DNA of 64,000 nucleotides, taken from assembly GCF_000938305.1 (NCBI RefSeq), contig NZ_JYMT01000043.1, positions 124,001 through 188,000 of the forward strand, read 5' to 3'. The notes under the pieces were generated by a model that worked only from the letters and a program-made list of their open reading frames with translations, was not told where the DNA came from and ran no database searches. A program made the translations under genes and the position numbers. The stretch comes from Bradyrhizobium sp. LTSP885. GTDB lineage: Bacteria > Pseudomonadota > Alphaproteobacteria > Rhizobiales > Xanthobacteraceae. Position 1 is the stretch's first letter. The number at the start of each line of letters is the position of its first letter. Shown here one piece after another: positions 24,976 through 33,050 of the stretch.

Positions 24976-25446
24976 ATGAAGTTGATGACGGGGTTGCTCG
25001 CTGCGGTTCTCCTGCTGGCGGGGATGGGGGCGTCTCACGCCGTGGTCAGGATCGCCGATGATCGCGGCGGTCGGATCGGAACCTATGTCGACAAATATCA
25101 GGGACTGCGCACGTCGGGCGAGACCGTGATCATCGACGGTCTGTGCGCCTCGGCCTGCACCATCGTGCTCGGCGCGGTCCCTCGCGATCGGATCTGCGTC
25201 ACCTCGCACGCCAATCTCGGCTTCCACGCCGCCTGGGACTTCGGCGACAATGGCCGCGCCGTCACCAATCCCGAAGCAACCCAGATGCTCTATTCGATGT
25301 ACCCGCCGGCGGTGCGCAGATGGATCAACGCGCGCGGCGGCCTGACGCCACACATGATCTTCCTGCGCGGCAAGCAGCTGCAGGCGCTCTACAAACCCTG
25401 CTATCTCGACGCCCAGGCCTCGGTGCTCAAGCCGGCCTCGCACTGA
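24976..25446 (+). CDS. Small exported protein with ClpP-fold-like CASAC motif
   Basis: A 156-residue protein with a clear signal peptide (MKLMTGLLAAVLLLAGMGAS, cut after HA). The mature part has VIIDGLCASACTIVLGAVP followed by SHANLGFHAAWDF. The CxSAC block and the downstream His resemble the COG3904 type of periplasmic ClpP/crotonase-fold proteins, where the serine is the candidate nucleophile. The longer membrane-anchored protein at 51127-51948 has the same CASAC element. The ATG at 24976 is chosen because it begins the signal peptide. The biological role is unknown. Confidence 0.65.
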   Translation: MKLMTGLLAAVLLLAGMGASHAVVRIADDRGGRIGTYVDKYQGLRTSGETVIIDGLCASACTIVLGAVPRDRICVTSHANLGFHAAWDFGDNGRAVTNPEATQMLYSMYPPAVRRWINARGGLTPHMIFLRGKQLQALYKPCYLDAQASVLKPASH

Positions 25447-25527
25447 ACAGCGCACCCTCCGCATGACGTGATCGGGCAGGCTGCCATTGTGCTTGCCGCC
25501 TGTCGGAACCCGGCCTATCTGAACCGG

Positions 25528-25716
25528 ATGGTTCAGCCGGTCTCAGCCCAGCCACAGCTCGTCGCCGCGCCACAGGGCCGGGTGGCGTCCGTGATCCTCT
25601 GGGGCGCCGCGGCTATCGGCGGTCTTGCCCTGCTTGCCGCTGCCGCACTCTGGTTCCATTACGGGTCCACGGTGTTCTTCGAGATGATCGCCGCCGGCAT
25701 CTCAGCCTGCTTCTGA
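25528..25716 (+). CDS. Small single-pass membrane protein
   Basis: The frame from ATG 25528 gives 62 residues: MVQPVSAQPQLVAAPQGR, then a hydrophobic helix (SVILWGAAAIGGLALLAAAA), then LWFHYGSTVFFEMIAAG. A GTG at 25468 would extend it to 82 residues. No family is recognised. It lies 22 bases before the SCO gene on the same strand, so it may be co-expressed with that chaperone. Confidence 0.5.
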   Translation: MVQPVSAQPQLVAAPQGRVASVILWGAAAIGGLALLAAAALWFHYGSTVFFEMIAAGISACF

Positions 25717-25738
25717 CCGACAAGGACGCCCTCGCATC

Positions 25739-26329
25739 ATGCCCCAAACCACCCGCCCGCTGGTGATCTTTGCCGCCTTTGCCGCCAGCCTGGCGGTTGG
25801 CCTGGTCATCATGCTGTGGGCCGTCGGAGGCTTGCGCAGCGTCACAGCGCCGGCCGCGATCGGCGGGCCGTTCCAGCTCACCGACCAGTCCGGCCAGACC
25901 GTCACCGACAAGGATCTCAAGGGCAAGCCGACGCTGATCTTCTTCGGCTTCACCCATTGTCCCGACGTCTGCCCGACCTCGCTGTTCGAAATGTCCGAGG
26001 TGCTGAGGGCGATGGGCAAGGACGCCGATCGTGTGAACACCTATTTCGTCTCGGTCGATCCCGAGCGCGACACCCAGGCCGCGATGAAGGATTACCTCTC
26101 GAGCTTCGACCCGCATTTGAAGGGCCTCACCGGCGATCAGGCCTCGATCGCCAAGGTGCTGTCGGAATATCGCGTCTATGCCAAGAAGGTGCCGCTCAAG
26201 GATGGCGACTACACGATGGATCACACCGCGCTGATCTATCTGATGGATCGCGACGGCCATTTCGTGTCGCCGTTCAACCTGAAACGGACGCCCGAGGACG
26301 CGGCGACCGATTTGAAACGGTATCTCTGA
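25739..26329 (+). CDS. SCO1/SenC family copper chaperone
   Basis: A 196-residue membrane-anchored thioredoxin-fold protein. An N-terminal membrane segment (residues 8-30) is followed by the copper-binding motif FTHCPDVCPT (Cys74, Cys78) and the conserved histidine His162 (MDHTALIYLMD). SCO proteins deliver copper to the CuA site of cytochrome c oxidase, or act as thiol reductases, at the periplasmic face. Length is typical. No oxidase genes are in the window. Confidence 0.93.
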   Translation: MPQTTRPLVIFAAFAASLAVGLVIMLWAVGGLRSVTAPAAIGGPFQLTDQSGQTVTDKDLKGKPTLIFFGFTHCPDVCPTSLFEMSEVLRAMGKDADRVNTYFVSVDPERDTQAAMKDYLSSFDPHLKGLTGDQASIAKVLSEYRVYAKKVPLKDGDYTMDHTALIYLMDRDGHFVSPFNLKRTPEDAATDLKRYL

Positions 26330-26422
26330 TCGCTTTGGCCGCTCGTAATTGGCCCAATCGGCGCTCGCATCGCGCTTCGGATGGTCTATAAGGCCGTCCA
26401 ATTCCTTCAAAATCGTCCATTT

Positions 26423-27472
26423 ATGCCAGATCAGCCCACCCAGCCCTTTGCCGTCCGGTCGCGCCAGGTCGCTCATCTGGTCGCGGCGATGATGGCGGCT
26501 GGATTGCTGGCATCGGCTGGTCCCGCGGCCGCACAGACGCCCCCCGCTCAGCCCGCGCAGACGCCGCCGGCCAAGACCGCTCCAGCTCCGGCTCCGGCCC
26601 CGTCCGCCAAGTCGGCGCCTGCGCAGGCCGCTCCGGCAGCGTCCCCGCCTGCGGCCGCGGCTCCATCGGCACTGACCGCGCCGCCGAAGGCGGCCGCCGA
26701 AGGCGCGCCGCAGGCGGTGCCGGGCTTCTGGGATCCACGGCGCCGGCCCGACCGGCCGGACCTGTCGCGGCTGACCGTGATCCGCTTCCTGACCGAGACC
26801 GATTATCCGCCGTTCAACTTCACCGGCCCGGACGGCAATCCGGCCGGCTTCAACGTCGATCTGGCCCGCTCGCTCTGCGACGAGATCAAAGTCACCTGCA
26901 CCATTCAGATGCGCCGCTTCGAAACCCTGGTCGATGCGCTCGCGACCAACCGGGGCGATGCCATCATTGCCTCGCTCGCGGTGACACCGCAGCTCCGCGC
27001 CAAGGTCGATTTCACCGACCCCTATTATCGCGCGCCGGCGCGCTTTGTTTCACGGCGCGACGCCGTGATGGCTGAGATCCGTCCCGAATATCTCGAGGGC
27101 AAGAAGGTCGGTGTCATCACCGGCACCTCGCACGAGGCCTATCTCAAGGCGATGTTCACCGACGCCGAGGTCCATTCCTATCCGAATGACGACGCGCTGC
27201 GTGGGGCGCTCCGCCGCGGCGAGGTCGACTTGATCTTTGGCGATGCGATCGCGCTGGCGTTCTGGATCAACGGCACCGATTCGGCCGAATGCTGCGCCTT
27301 CTCCGGCGGCCCGTTCGTCGAAAGCCGCTATTTCGGCGAGGGCGTCGGCATCGCCGTGCGCAAAGGCAACGACCTGCTGCGACAGTCGCTCAACTGGGCG
27401 CTGTTCCGTCTCTGGGAAAAAGGCCGCTTCACCGATCTGTGGCTGCGGTACTTCTCGATCAGCCCGTTTTGA
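26423..27472 (+). CDS. Periplasmic amino-acid-type solute-binding protein
   Basis: A 349-residue protein. It has a signal peptide (VAAMMAAGLLASAGPAAAQ), a Pro/Ala/Gln-rich linker of about 70 residues, and then an SBP family-3 domain (LTVIRFLTETDYPPFNFTGP, GNPAGFNVDLARSLCDEI). The domain ends with a DLIFGDAIALAFWINGTDSA and VRKGNDLLRQSLNWALFRLW pattern. Such proteins bind amino acids or related ligands for an ABC importer. No permease or ATPase is adjacent, so it may be an orphan. The ATG at 26423 is preferred to 26381. The long low-complexity linker is unusual for the family. Confidence 0.85.
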   Translation: MPDQPTQPFAVRSRQVAHLVAAMMAAGLLASAGPAAAQTPPAQPAQTPPAKTAPAPAPAPSAKSAPAQAAPAASPPAAAAPSALTAPPKAAAEGAPQAVPGFWDPRRRPDRPDLSRLTVIRFLTETDYPPFNFTGPDGNPAGFNVDLARSLCDEIKVTCTIQMRRFETLVDALATNRGDAIIASLAVTPQLRAKVDFTDPYYRAPARFVSRRDAVMAEIRPEYLEGKKVGVITGTSHEAYLKAMFTDAEVHSYPNDDALRGALRRGEVDLIFGDAIALAFWINGTDSAECCAFSGGPFVESRYFGEGVGIAVRKGNDLLRQSLNWALFRLWEKGRFTDLWLRYFSISPF

Positions 27473-27476
27473 AGCA

Positions 27477-27579
27477 GTCATTCCGGGATGGTCCGAAGGA
27501 CCAGACCTCAGGTGCGCGATTGCGCACCGGGGAATCTCGAGATTCCGGGTTCGATGCTGCCGCATCGCCCCGGAATGAC
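27477..27579. repeat. Intergenic hairpin element (GTCATTCCGGG type)
   Basis: The ends GTCATTCCGGG and CCCCGGAATGAC are inverted. Inside there are two further hairpins, GGTGCGCGATTGCGCACC and GGAATCTCGAGATTCC. It starts immediately after the solute-binding gene stop. This is the REP/BIME-like architecture; it could act as a terminator. Confidence 0.75.
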
Positions 27580-27652
27580 GATGACCTTCCATCATTTTGC
27601 ATTTTGCCACGAAAACGCTAGTTTCCGCGTCCCTTTGGAGAAAGCCTGAAGA

Positions 27653-29293
27653 ATGTCCGTGATTGATCCTCCCTTCAGCCCGAGCGATTTGCGTGCGCTC
27701 GCCGAACAATCCAACGCCTGGCCATTCGAGCAGGCGAAAGCGATCGTGGCGCGGCTGAAGAAAACTCCGAAGCAGGAGGTGCTGTTCGAGACCGGTTACG
27801 GTCCGTCGGGGCTGCCGCATATCGGCACCTTCGGCGAGGTCGCACGCACCTCCATGGTCCGCCACGCCTTCCGCGTGCTGACCGAGGACAAGATCAAGAC
27901 GCGCCTGCTCGCTTTCTCCGACGACATGGACGGCCTGCGCAAGGTGCCCGACAACGTGCCGAACAAGGAGCTGCTGGAGAAGAATCTCGGCAAGCCGCTG
28001 ACCAAGGTGCCCGATCCGTTCGGCACCCATCCGAGCTTCGGCCAGCACAACAATGCGCGGCTGCGCGCCTTCCTCGACCAGTTCGGCTTCGACTATGAAT
28101 TCGCGAGCGCGACCGAGTATTACACCTCGGGGAAGTTCGACGCGGCGCTGCTGCGCATGCTCGAGCGGATCGACAAGGTGATGGCGATCATGCTGCCGTC
28201 GCTCCGCGAGGAGCGCGCGGCCAGCTATTCGCCGTTCCTGCCGATCTGTCCGCGCACCGGGCTGGTGCTCTACGTTCCGGTCACCGCGCATGATGCCAAG
28301 GCTGGCACCATCTCCTACGAAGATCCGGAAACCAAGGAGAGCGTCACCGTTCCCGTCACCGGCGGCCATTGCAAGCTGCAATGGAAGCCGGATTGGGCGA
28401 TGCGCTGGTTCGCGCTCGGCGTCGACTATGAAATGGCCGGCAAGGACCTGATCGACTCGGTCAAGCTGTCGGGCAAGATCTGCGCGGCGCTTGGCGGCAC
28501 GCCGCCCGAGGGCTTCAATTTCGAACTGTTCCTCGACGAGAAGGGCCAGAAGATCTCGAAGTCGAAGGGCAATGGCCTGACCATCGACGAATGGCTGCGC
28601 TACGCCTCGCCGGAATCGCTGTCGCTGTTCATGTATCGCGAGCCGAAGGCGGCGAAGCGGCTGTATTTCGACGTCATCCCGCGCAATGTCGACGACTATC
28701 AGCAATTCCTCGATGGCTTTCCAAAGCAGGAAGCACGGCAGCAGCTGCAGAACCCGGTCTGGCACATCCATTCCGCCAAGCCGCCGCAGGCTGACATGCC
28801 CGTCACCTTCCAGCTGTTGCTGACGCTGGTGTCGTCATCGAACGCGGAGAATGCCGAGACGCTGTGGGGCTTCATCGGCCGCTATCGCCCGGGCGTGACG
28901 CCGCAGTCGCATCCGAAGCTCGACGACATGGTCGGCTACGCCATCAACTATTATCGCGACTTCGTGGCGCCGACAAAACAGTTCCGCGAGCCGACCGAAG
29001 GCGAACGCGCCGCGCTGCAGGATCTGCGCGACGCGCTCTCCAATCTGGCCGTGGGCGCGAGCGCGGAAGACATCCAGAACGTGGTCTACGAGATCGGCCG
29101 CCGCGAGCCGTTCCTGGACACGGTCAAGAAGGGCAAGGACGGCCGTCCCGGCGTCTCGCTCGACTGGTTCAACATGCTCTACCAGGTGCTGCTCGGCCAG
29201 GAGAAGGGCCCGCGCTTCGGCTCCTTTGTGGCGGTCTATGGCGTGCAGAATGCGGTGAGCATGATCGACGGCGCGCTGGCGCGGTCGGCTTAG
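27653..29293 (+). CDS. lysK: Lysine--tRNA ligase, class I (LysRS1)
   Basis: A 546-residue class I lysyl-tRNA synthetase. The HIGH-type motif GPSGLPHIGTF is at residues 50-60 and the KMSKS-type motif QKISKSKGNG near 300. It differs from the class II LysRS of most bacteria; class I LysRS is found in archaea, alphaproteobacteria and some others. The enzyme attaches lysine to tRNA-Lys. The start is ATG 27653, shortly after the repeat at 27477-27579. It is a single gene on its strand and ends just before another repeat. Confidence 0.95.
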   Translation: MSVIDPPFSPSDLRALAEQSNAWPFEQAKAIVARLKKTPKQEVLFETGYGPSGLPHIGTFGEVARTSMVRHAFRVLTEDKIKTRLLAFSDDMDGLRKVPDNVPNKELLEKNLGKPLTKVPDPFGTHPSFGQHNNARLRAFLDQFGFDYEFASATEYYTSGKFDAALLRMLERIDKVMAIMLPSLREERAASYSPFLPICPRTGLVLYVPVTAHDAKAGTISYEDPETKESVTVPVTGGHCKLQWKPDWAMRWFALGVDYEMAGKDLIDSVKLSGKICAALGGTPPEGFNFELFLDEKGQKISKSKGNGLTIDEWLRYASPESLSLFMYREPKAAKRLYFDVIPRNVDDYQQFLDGFPKQEARQQLQNPVWHIHSAKPPQADMPVTFQLLLTLVSSSNAENAETLWGFIGRYRPGVTPQSHPKLDDMVGYAINYYRDFVAPTKQFREPTEGERAALQDLRDALSNLAVGASAEDIQNVVYEIGRREPFLDTVKKGKDGRPGVSLDWFNMLYQVLLGQEKGPRFGSFVAVYGVQNAVSMIDGALARSA

Positions 29294-29298
29294 GCTTC

Positions 29299-29441
29299 TC
29301 CCTTCTCCCCCTGTGGGAGAAGGTGGCGCGAAGCGCCGGATGAGGGGTATGTCTCCACGAACTCGGTACGTGTGGATGGATACCCCTCACCCGTCCGCGA
29401 TGCTGCGCATCGCGTCCACCCTCTCCCACAGGGGGAGAGGG
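29299..29441. repeat. Intergenic inverted repeat (CTCCCACAGGGGGAGA type), copy 1
   Basis: CCTTCTCCCCCTGTGGGAGAAGG at the left and CTCTCCCACAGGGGGAGAGGG at the right form the ends of a long imperfect hairpin. TGAGGGGTATG pairs with TACCCCTCA in the arms. It begins right after the LysRS stop. It resembles 38613-38733 and 40129-40275. Confidence 0.8.
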
Positions 29442-29569
29442 ACAAAAGCCCGCAAAATCCGGATGGCTGCTCCCCGGCAATTTCAGCTGAGCTCGCGCCG
29501 GATTGCGCTACACTCGCGCGCATAACAACACCTCGGCCCGACAGGGCCGGTACAGATGGGAGCACGCGT

Positions 29570-30355
29570 ATGCAGTTCAGGGTTTCGCCGTCATCGCTGC
29601 AGAACGACTCGAGCGCCGAGGAATGGCAGGCGCGGGTCGATCTCGCAGCCGCGCATCGGCTCGCCTTCAATCACGGTTTTTCGGAAGGCATCTTCAACCA
29701 TCTCACCCTCGTGGTGCCCGGCCGCACCGATCGTTACTATCAGATCCCGTTCGGCATGCACTGGTCGGAGGTGACGGCGTCGTCCTTCATGGAGGTCGGC
29801 ATCGACGATGCCGAGGTGAAGCGCGGCGAGGGCGAAGTCGAGCGCTCCTGCTATTGCATCCACGCGCCGATCCACAAGGCGTTGCCGCAGGCCAAGGCGG
29901 TGTTCCACACCCACATGCCGTTTGCCAGCGCGCTGACCCGGCTCGAAGATCCGCGCATCAAGGAGATCGGCCAGACCGAGGTCGGGCTGTCGGAAGCGAT
30001 CGCCTATGACGACGTCTATACTGGTCCCGCGCTCGATCCCGCCGAAGGCGCGCGGCTGGCGAAAGTGATCGGCAACAAGACCGTGCTGTTCATGGCCAAT
30101 CACGGCATCTCTACTGTCGGAGAGACCATCGCCGACGCCTATGACCGGCTCTATTACGTCGAGCGCGCCGCGCAGGTGCAGATCTACGCGATGTGGACCC
30201 AGCAGCCGCTGAAGCAATTGCCGCCGCAGGTGGTCGAGAAGACCAAGCGCGATTTTCGCGACGACCACCTCTACAAGGGCCCGACCCCGTCGCAGCGGCA
30301 TTTCGATGCGCTCAAGCGGATGCTGGACCGGAGAGAGCCTGATTACGCGACGTGA
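29570..30355 (+). CDS. Class II aldolase/adducin family protein
   Basis: A 261-residue protein of the class II aldolase/adducin fold, which binds a divalent metal with histidines and cleaves or rearranges sugar phosphates or hydroxy-acids. The metal-binding histidines are in VFHTHMPFASALT and in FMANHGISTVGE. The start is ATG 29570. It resembles alphaproteobacterial paralogues of unknown substrate. It lies between two repeat elements and has no clear operon partner. Confidence 0.88.
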   Translation: MQFRVSPSSLQNDSSAEEWQARVDLAAAHRLAFNHGFSEGIFNHLTLVVPGRTDRYYQIPFGMHWSEVTASSFMEVGIDDAEVKRGEGEVERSCYCIHAPIHKALPQAKAVFHTHMPFASALTRLEDPRIKEIGQTEVGLSEAIAYDDVYTGPALDPAEGARLAKVIGNKTVLFMANHGISTVGETIADAYDRLYYVERAAQVQIYAMWTQQPLKQLPPQVVEKTKRDFRDDHLYKGPTPSQRHFDALKRMLDRREPDYAT

Positions 30356-30385
30356 GGTGAGGTAAGGCGCGTCGCAATCTCTATT

Positions 30386-30514
30386 GTCGTCCCGGCGAAG
30401 GCCGGGACCATAACCACCGCATAAAGTATTGGAGCGGGCTGTGGCTCCAGCCTGCTCCAATACTTTATGCGGTGGTTATGGATCCCGGGTCGCGCTTCGC
30501 TTGCCCGGGACGAC
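30386..30514. repeat. Intergenic hairpin element with a 27-bp perfect stem
   Basis: The outer ends GTCGTCCCGG and CCCGGGACGAC are inverted. Inside, the 27 bases at 30409-30435 (starting CATAACCACCGC, ending TTGGAGC) pair perfectly with 30454-30480 around an 18-base loop. It follows the aldolase gene stop (30353-30355) and precedes the 3' end of the minus-strand regulator. It belongs to the same family as 43698-43819. Confidence 0.85.
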
Positions 30515-30560
30515 ACCGGTGTTCGTGGCGACGCGCTCGCTCTGCTACTCACTCGCCCAA

Positions 30561-31214
30561 CTACTGGCTCACCCACACGATCCGCGCGATCCACGCGACC
30601 TCGTCCGCATCGAGCATGCGGTCGGGATGATCAGGATTGAGCGAGGCAAGCTCCAGCACCTTGGCGGTGCGGCGTTTCAGTTCCTTCACCATCACCTCGC
30701 CGCCTGACGTGCGCACCACCACGCGGTCGCCGCGGCGGATTGCGGTTGCCGGCGACACCACGATGATGTCGCCCTCGCGATAAGTGGGCTTCATCTGATC
30801 GCCCTCGATCTCCAGCGCATAGGCGTGCTCGTCGCTCACAGCGGGCAGCGCCACCTCGTCCCAGCCCTTTCCGATGGGAGCACCGCTGTCGTCGAAATGG
30901 CCGCTCGAGCCCGCCTGGGTGAAGCCGAGCAGCGGCACCGACTGGCCGGTGCGCCCGCCGTCACCGATCAGCTGCACGAAGGTGTCGATCGAGGCGTTGG
31001 TCGCGGCCAGTGCTTTCGAGACCGACTCGGTCGACGGCCAGCGCTCGCGGCCGCCGCCGGTGACGCGTTTGGACCGGTTGAAGGTGGTGGGGTCGAGGCC
31101 GGCGCGCTTGGCGAGGCCGGACGGCGACAGGCCGGCGCGTTCGGCGAGCCGGTCGAGCGCGCTCCAGACCTGGTCGTGGGTCAGCGGTCGCGGGGCCTTT
31201 GGCTGTTTGACCAT
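30561..31214 (-). CDS. HTH-S24 (LexA/CI-like) repressor without catalytic serine
   Basis: A 217-residue regulator. A helix-turn-helix is near residues 20-60 (RAGLSPSGLAKRAGLDPTTF). The C-terminal half has the S24 peptidase-like fold. The cleavage dipeptide candidate Ala101-Gly102 (TQAGSSG) and lysine Lys177 (EVMVKELKR) are present. The serine position of the GDSM motif is Gln140 (EGDQMKPTY), so self-cleavage should not occur. It is probably a stable DNA-binding regulator of unknown stimulus. The ATG at 31214 is preferred; the frame extends upstream to 31358 through a repeat. The 38-base palindrome at 31279-31316 lies in its leader. Confidence 0.85.
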   Translation of the reverse strand: MVKQPKAPRPLTHDQVWSALDRLAERAGLSPSGLAKRAGLDPTTFNRSKRVTGGGRERWPSTESVSKALAATNASIDTFVQLIGDGGRTGQSVPLLGFTQAGSSGHFDDSGAPIGKGWDEVALPAVSDEHAYALEIEGDQMKPTYREGDIIVVSPATAIRRGDRVVVRTSGGEVMVKELKRRTAKVLELASLNPDHPDRMLDADEVAWIARIVWVSQ

Positions 31215-31278
31215 CGAGGACGTTCCCTGTGGAACTTTAGGAATTATTGCCTCAATCGGGCAGCTTCCGCAATTCTGC

Positions 31279-31316
31279 TCTGGAGCCGCTCCGTTCCGGA
31301 ACGGAACGGCTCCAGA
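31279..31316. repeat. 38-bp palindrome, operator or repeat, before the S24 regulator
   Basis: TCTGGAGCCG (31279-31288) pairs with CGGCTCCAGA (31307-31316), and the centre CCGTTCCGGAACGG is itself a perfect palindrome. It sits about 65 bases upstream of the S24 regulator's ATG and directly next to the 54-bp repeat copy at 31323-31376. It could be an autoregulatory operator, or simply part of a compound dispersed repeat. Confidence 0.7.
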
Positions 31317-31322
31317 TTCTTG

Positions 31323-31376
31323 TTTTGACGCGTTTTCTTCACGCGAACCGGGATCCACTTCGCTCGAAAACGCTCT
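31323..31376 (-). repeat. 54-bp dispersed repeat, copy 2
   Basis: This is the reverse complement of 5292-5345 with a single difference. Orientation is opposite to copy 1. It lies between the palindrome at 31279-31316 and the DUF952 gene. Confidence 0.85.
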
Positions 31377-31513
31377 CGCTGTACGGCTCAGCCGCTTGAG
31401 TTGCGGCGCGGCCGCCGATACGGTCGCTGGCTCGCCCGGTGTCGTCTGGGGTTATCCCCGCCAAATCCGGACAAAATCCCAAGAGACTCAAGGACAAAAG
31501 GGAACGCCGGCAC

Positions 31514-31858
31514 GTGCCTATAATCTACAAAATCACCCCCGCTTCGGCCTGGCGCGAGGCCGAGCGGCAGGGCGTATACCGGGGCAGTGCGGACGACAAA
31601 CGCGACGGCTTCATCCATTTTTCCACCGCGTCCCAGGTCGCCGAAACCGTGCGCAAGCACTACCAAGGGGAAACCGGCCTGTTCCTGGTTGCGGTCGATG
31701 GTGACGCACTCGGCGACGCGCTGCGCTGGGAGCCATCGCGCAATGACGAGCTGTTCCCGCATCTTTATGGCGAGCTCGACCTTGGCGCGGTGATCGAAAT
31801 CCTCAGCCTGCACGCCCGCTCCGATGGCGGTCACGACGTTCCGGAGCTCAAGCCGTGA
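31514..31858 (+). CDS. DUF952 family protein
   Basis: A 114-residue protein starting at GTG 31514, PIIYKITPASAWREAERQGV. It has the family motifs KRDGFIHFSTASQV and LFLVAVDGDALG ending in FPHLYGELDLGAV. DUF952 is of unknown function, related in fold to ADP-ribosyltransferase-like or glutathione-S-transferase-unrelated small proteins; no activity is claimed. Its TGA overlaps the pyrD GTG (31855-31858), so the two are translationally coupled. Confidence 0.88.
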   Translation: MPIIYKITPASAWREAERQGVYRGSADDKRDGFIHFSTASQVAETVRKHYQGETGLFLVAVDGDALGDALRWEPSRNDELFPHLYGELDLGAVIEILSLHARSDGGHDVPELKP

Positions 31859-32952
31859 TTCGCGCCTTCGACGCCTTCTCGCTGCCGCTGCTGCGCTGGT
31901 TCGACGCCGAAGATGCCCATCGCATGGCGATCCAGGGCTTGAGGCTGCTGCCGCCGGTCCGGCGGCGGCCGGATGATCCGAAGCTCGCGGTACGCGCCTT
32001 CGGGCTGAACTTCCCGAATCCGATCGGCATGGCGGCCGGCTTCGACAAGAGCGCGGAAGTGCCCGATGCGCTGCTGCGGCTCGGTTTCGGCTTTGTCGAG
32101 ATCGGCTCGGTGACGCCGATACCTCAGAGCGGCAATCCGCGGCCGCGGTTGTTCCGGCTCGAGCGCGACGAGGGCGTAATCAACCGCATGGGGTTCAACA
32201 ATGATGGTGCGGAGGCGGTGCTGCGGCGGCTCGCCTCACGCGCCGACCACGGCGGTATCGTCGGCGTCAATGTCGGCGCCAACAAGGATTCGTCCGATCG
32301 CGTCGCCGACTATGTGAAGCTGATCGAGACGTTTGCGCCGGTCGCGAGCTATTTCACCGTCAACGTCTCCTCGCCGAACACGCCGGGCCTGCGCAATCTG
32401 CAGCAATCGGCAGCGCTCGACGATCTGCTGTCGCGGGTGATCGACACCCGCGAGCGCGTCCGCAAGAATGCCGGGGACTCGCCCGTGCTGTTGAAGATCG
32501 CGCCGGATCTCAGCCTTGCCGAGCTCGACGACGTCGTGCACATCGCGCGCTCGCGCCGCGTCGACGGCATGATCGTCGCCAACACCACGCTGGCGCGCCC
32601 GTCGACGTTGCGCGAGGAGAACCGCGCCAAGGAGCAGGGCGGCCTGTCAGGCCGGCCGCTGTTTCGGCTTTCGACGCGGATGGTGGCGGAGACGTTTGTG
32701 CGCGTCGAAGGCGCATTTCCGCTGATCGGTGTCGGCGGCATCGACTCCGGCGGCGCCGCGCTGACCAAGATCCGCGCCGGCGCCAGCCTGATCCAGCTCT
32801 ATTCGTCGCTGGTCTACAAGGGGCTCGGGCTGGTCGAGGACATCAAGCGCGATTTGTCGTCGACCCTGCTGCGGACGGGGCGCGATTCGCTCTCCGAAAT
32901 CGTCGGCGCCGATGCCGCGACCATCACCGCGGAAGATTGGCCGGTGCGGTAA
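31855..32952 (+). CDS. pyrD: Dihydroorotate dehydrogenase (quinone), class 2
   Basis: A 365-residue membrane-associated PyrD that oxidises dihydroorotate to orotate in pyrimidine synthesis and passes electrons to the quinone pool. The amphipathic N-terminal helices (residues 1-40) for membrane attachment are followed by the FMN barrel. The markers are IGMAAGFDKSAEVP, EIGSVTPIPQSGN, the catalytic-loop Ser in NVSSPNTPGLRNLQ, and LKIAPDLS. It starts at a GTG overlapping the DUF952 stop and is followed by a repeat. Confidence 0.95.
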   Translation: MIRAFDAFSLPLLRWFDAEDAHRMAIQGLRLLPPVRRRPDDPKLAVRAFGLNFPNPIGMAAGFDKSAEVPDALLRLGFGFVEIGSVTPIPQSGNPRPRLFRLERDEGVINRMGFNNDGAEAVLRRLASRADHGGIVGVNVGANKDSSDRVADYVKLIETFAPVASYFTVNVSSPNTPGLRNLQQSAALDDLLSRVIDTRERVRKNAGDSPVLLKIAPDLSLAELDDVVHIARSRRVDGMIVANTTLARPSTLREENRAKEQGGLSGRPLFRLSTRMVAETFVRVEGAFPLIGVGGIDSGGAALTKIRAGASLIQLYSSLVYKGLGLVEDIKRDLSSTLLRTGRDSLSEIVGADAATITAEDWPVR

Positions 32953-32959
32953 ATGCCCT

Positions 32960-33045
32960 GTAGCCCGGATGAAGCGAAGCGCAATCCGGGACGAGTTCAC
33001 CGCGCATACAGACCCCGGATTTCGCTTGCGCTGCATCCGGGCTAC
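32960..33045. repeat. Intergenic inverted repeat (GTAGCCCGGATG type), copy 1
   Basis: The ends GTAGCCCGGATG and CATCCGGGCTAC are inverted, with pairing arms extending inside. It starts eight bases after the pyrD stop. It shares its ends and internal CCCCGGATT with 62587-62672. Confidence 0.85.
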
Positions 33046-33050
33046 GGCAG

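Noticed and set aside
30386..30514. CRISPR-like repeat structure
   Set aside because: The repeats are inverted arms of single hairpins and do not form regularly spaced direct repeats. No cas gene is present in the window.
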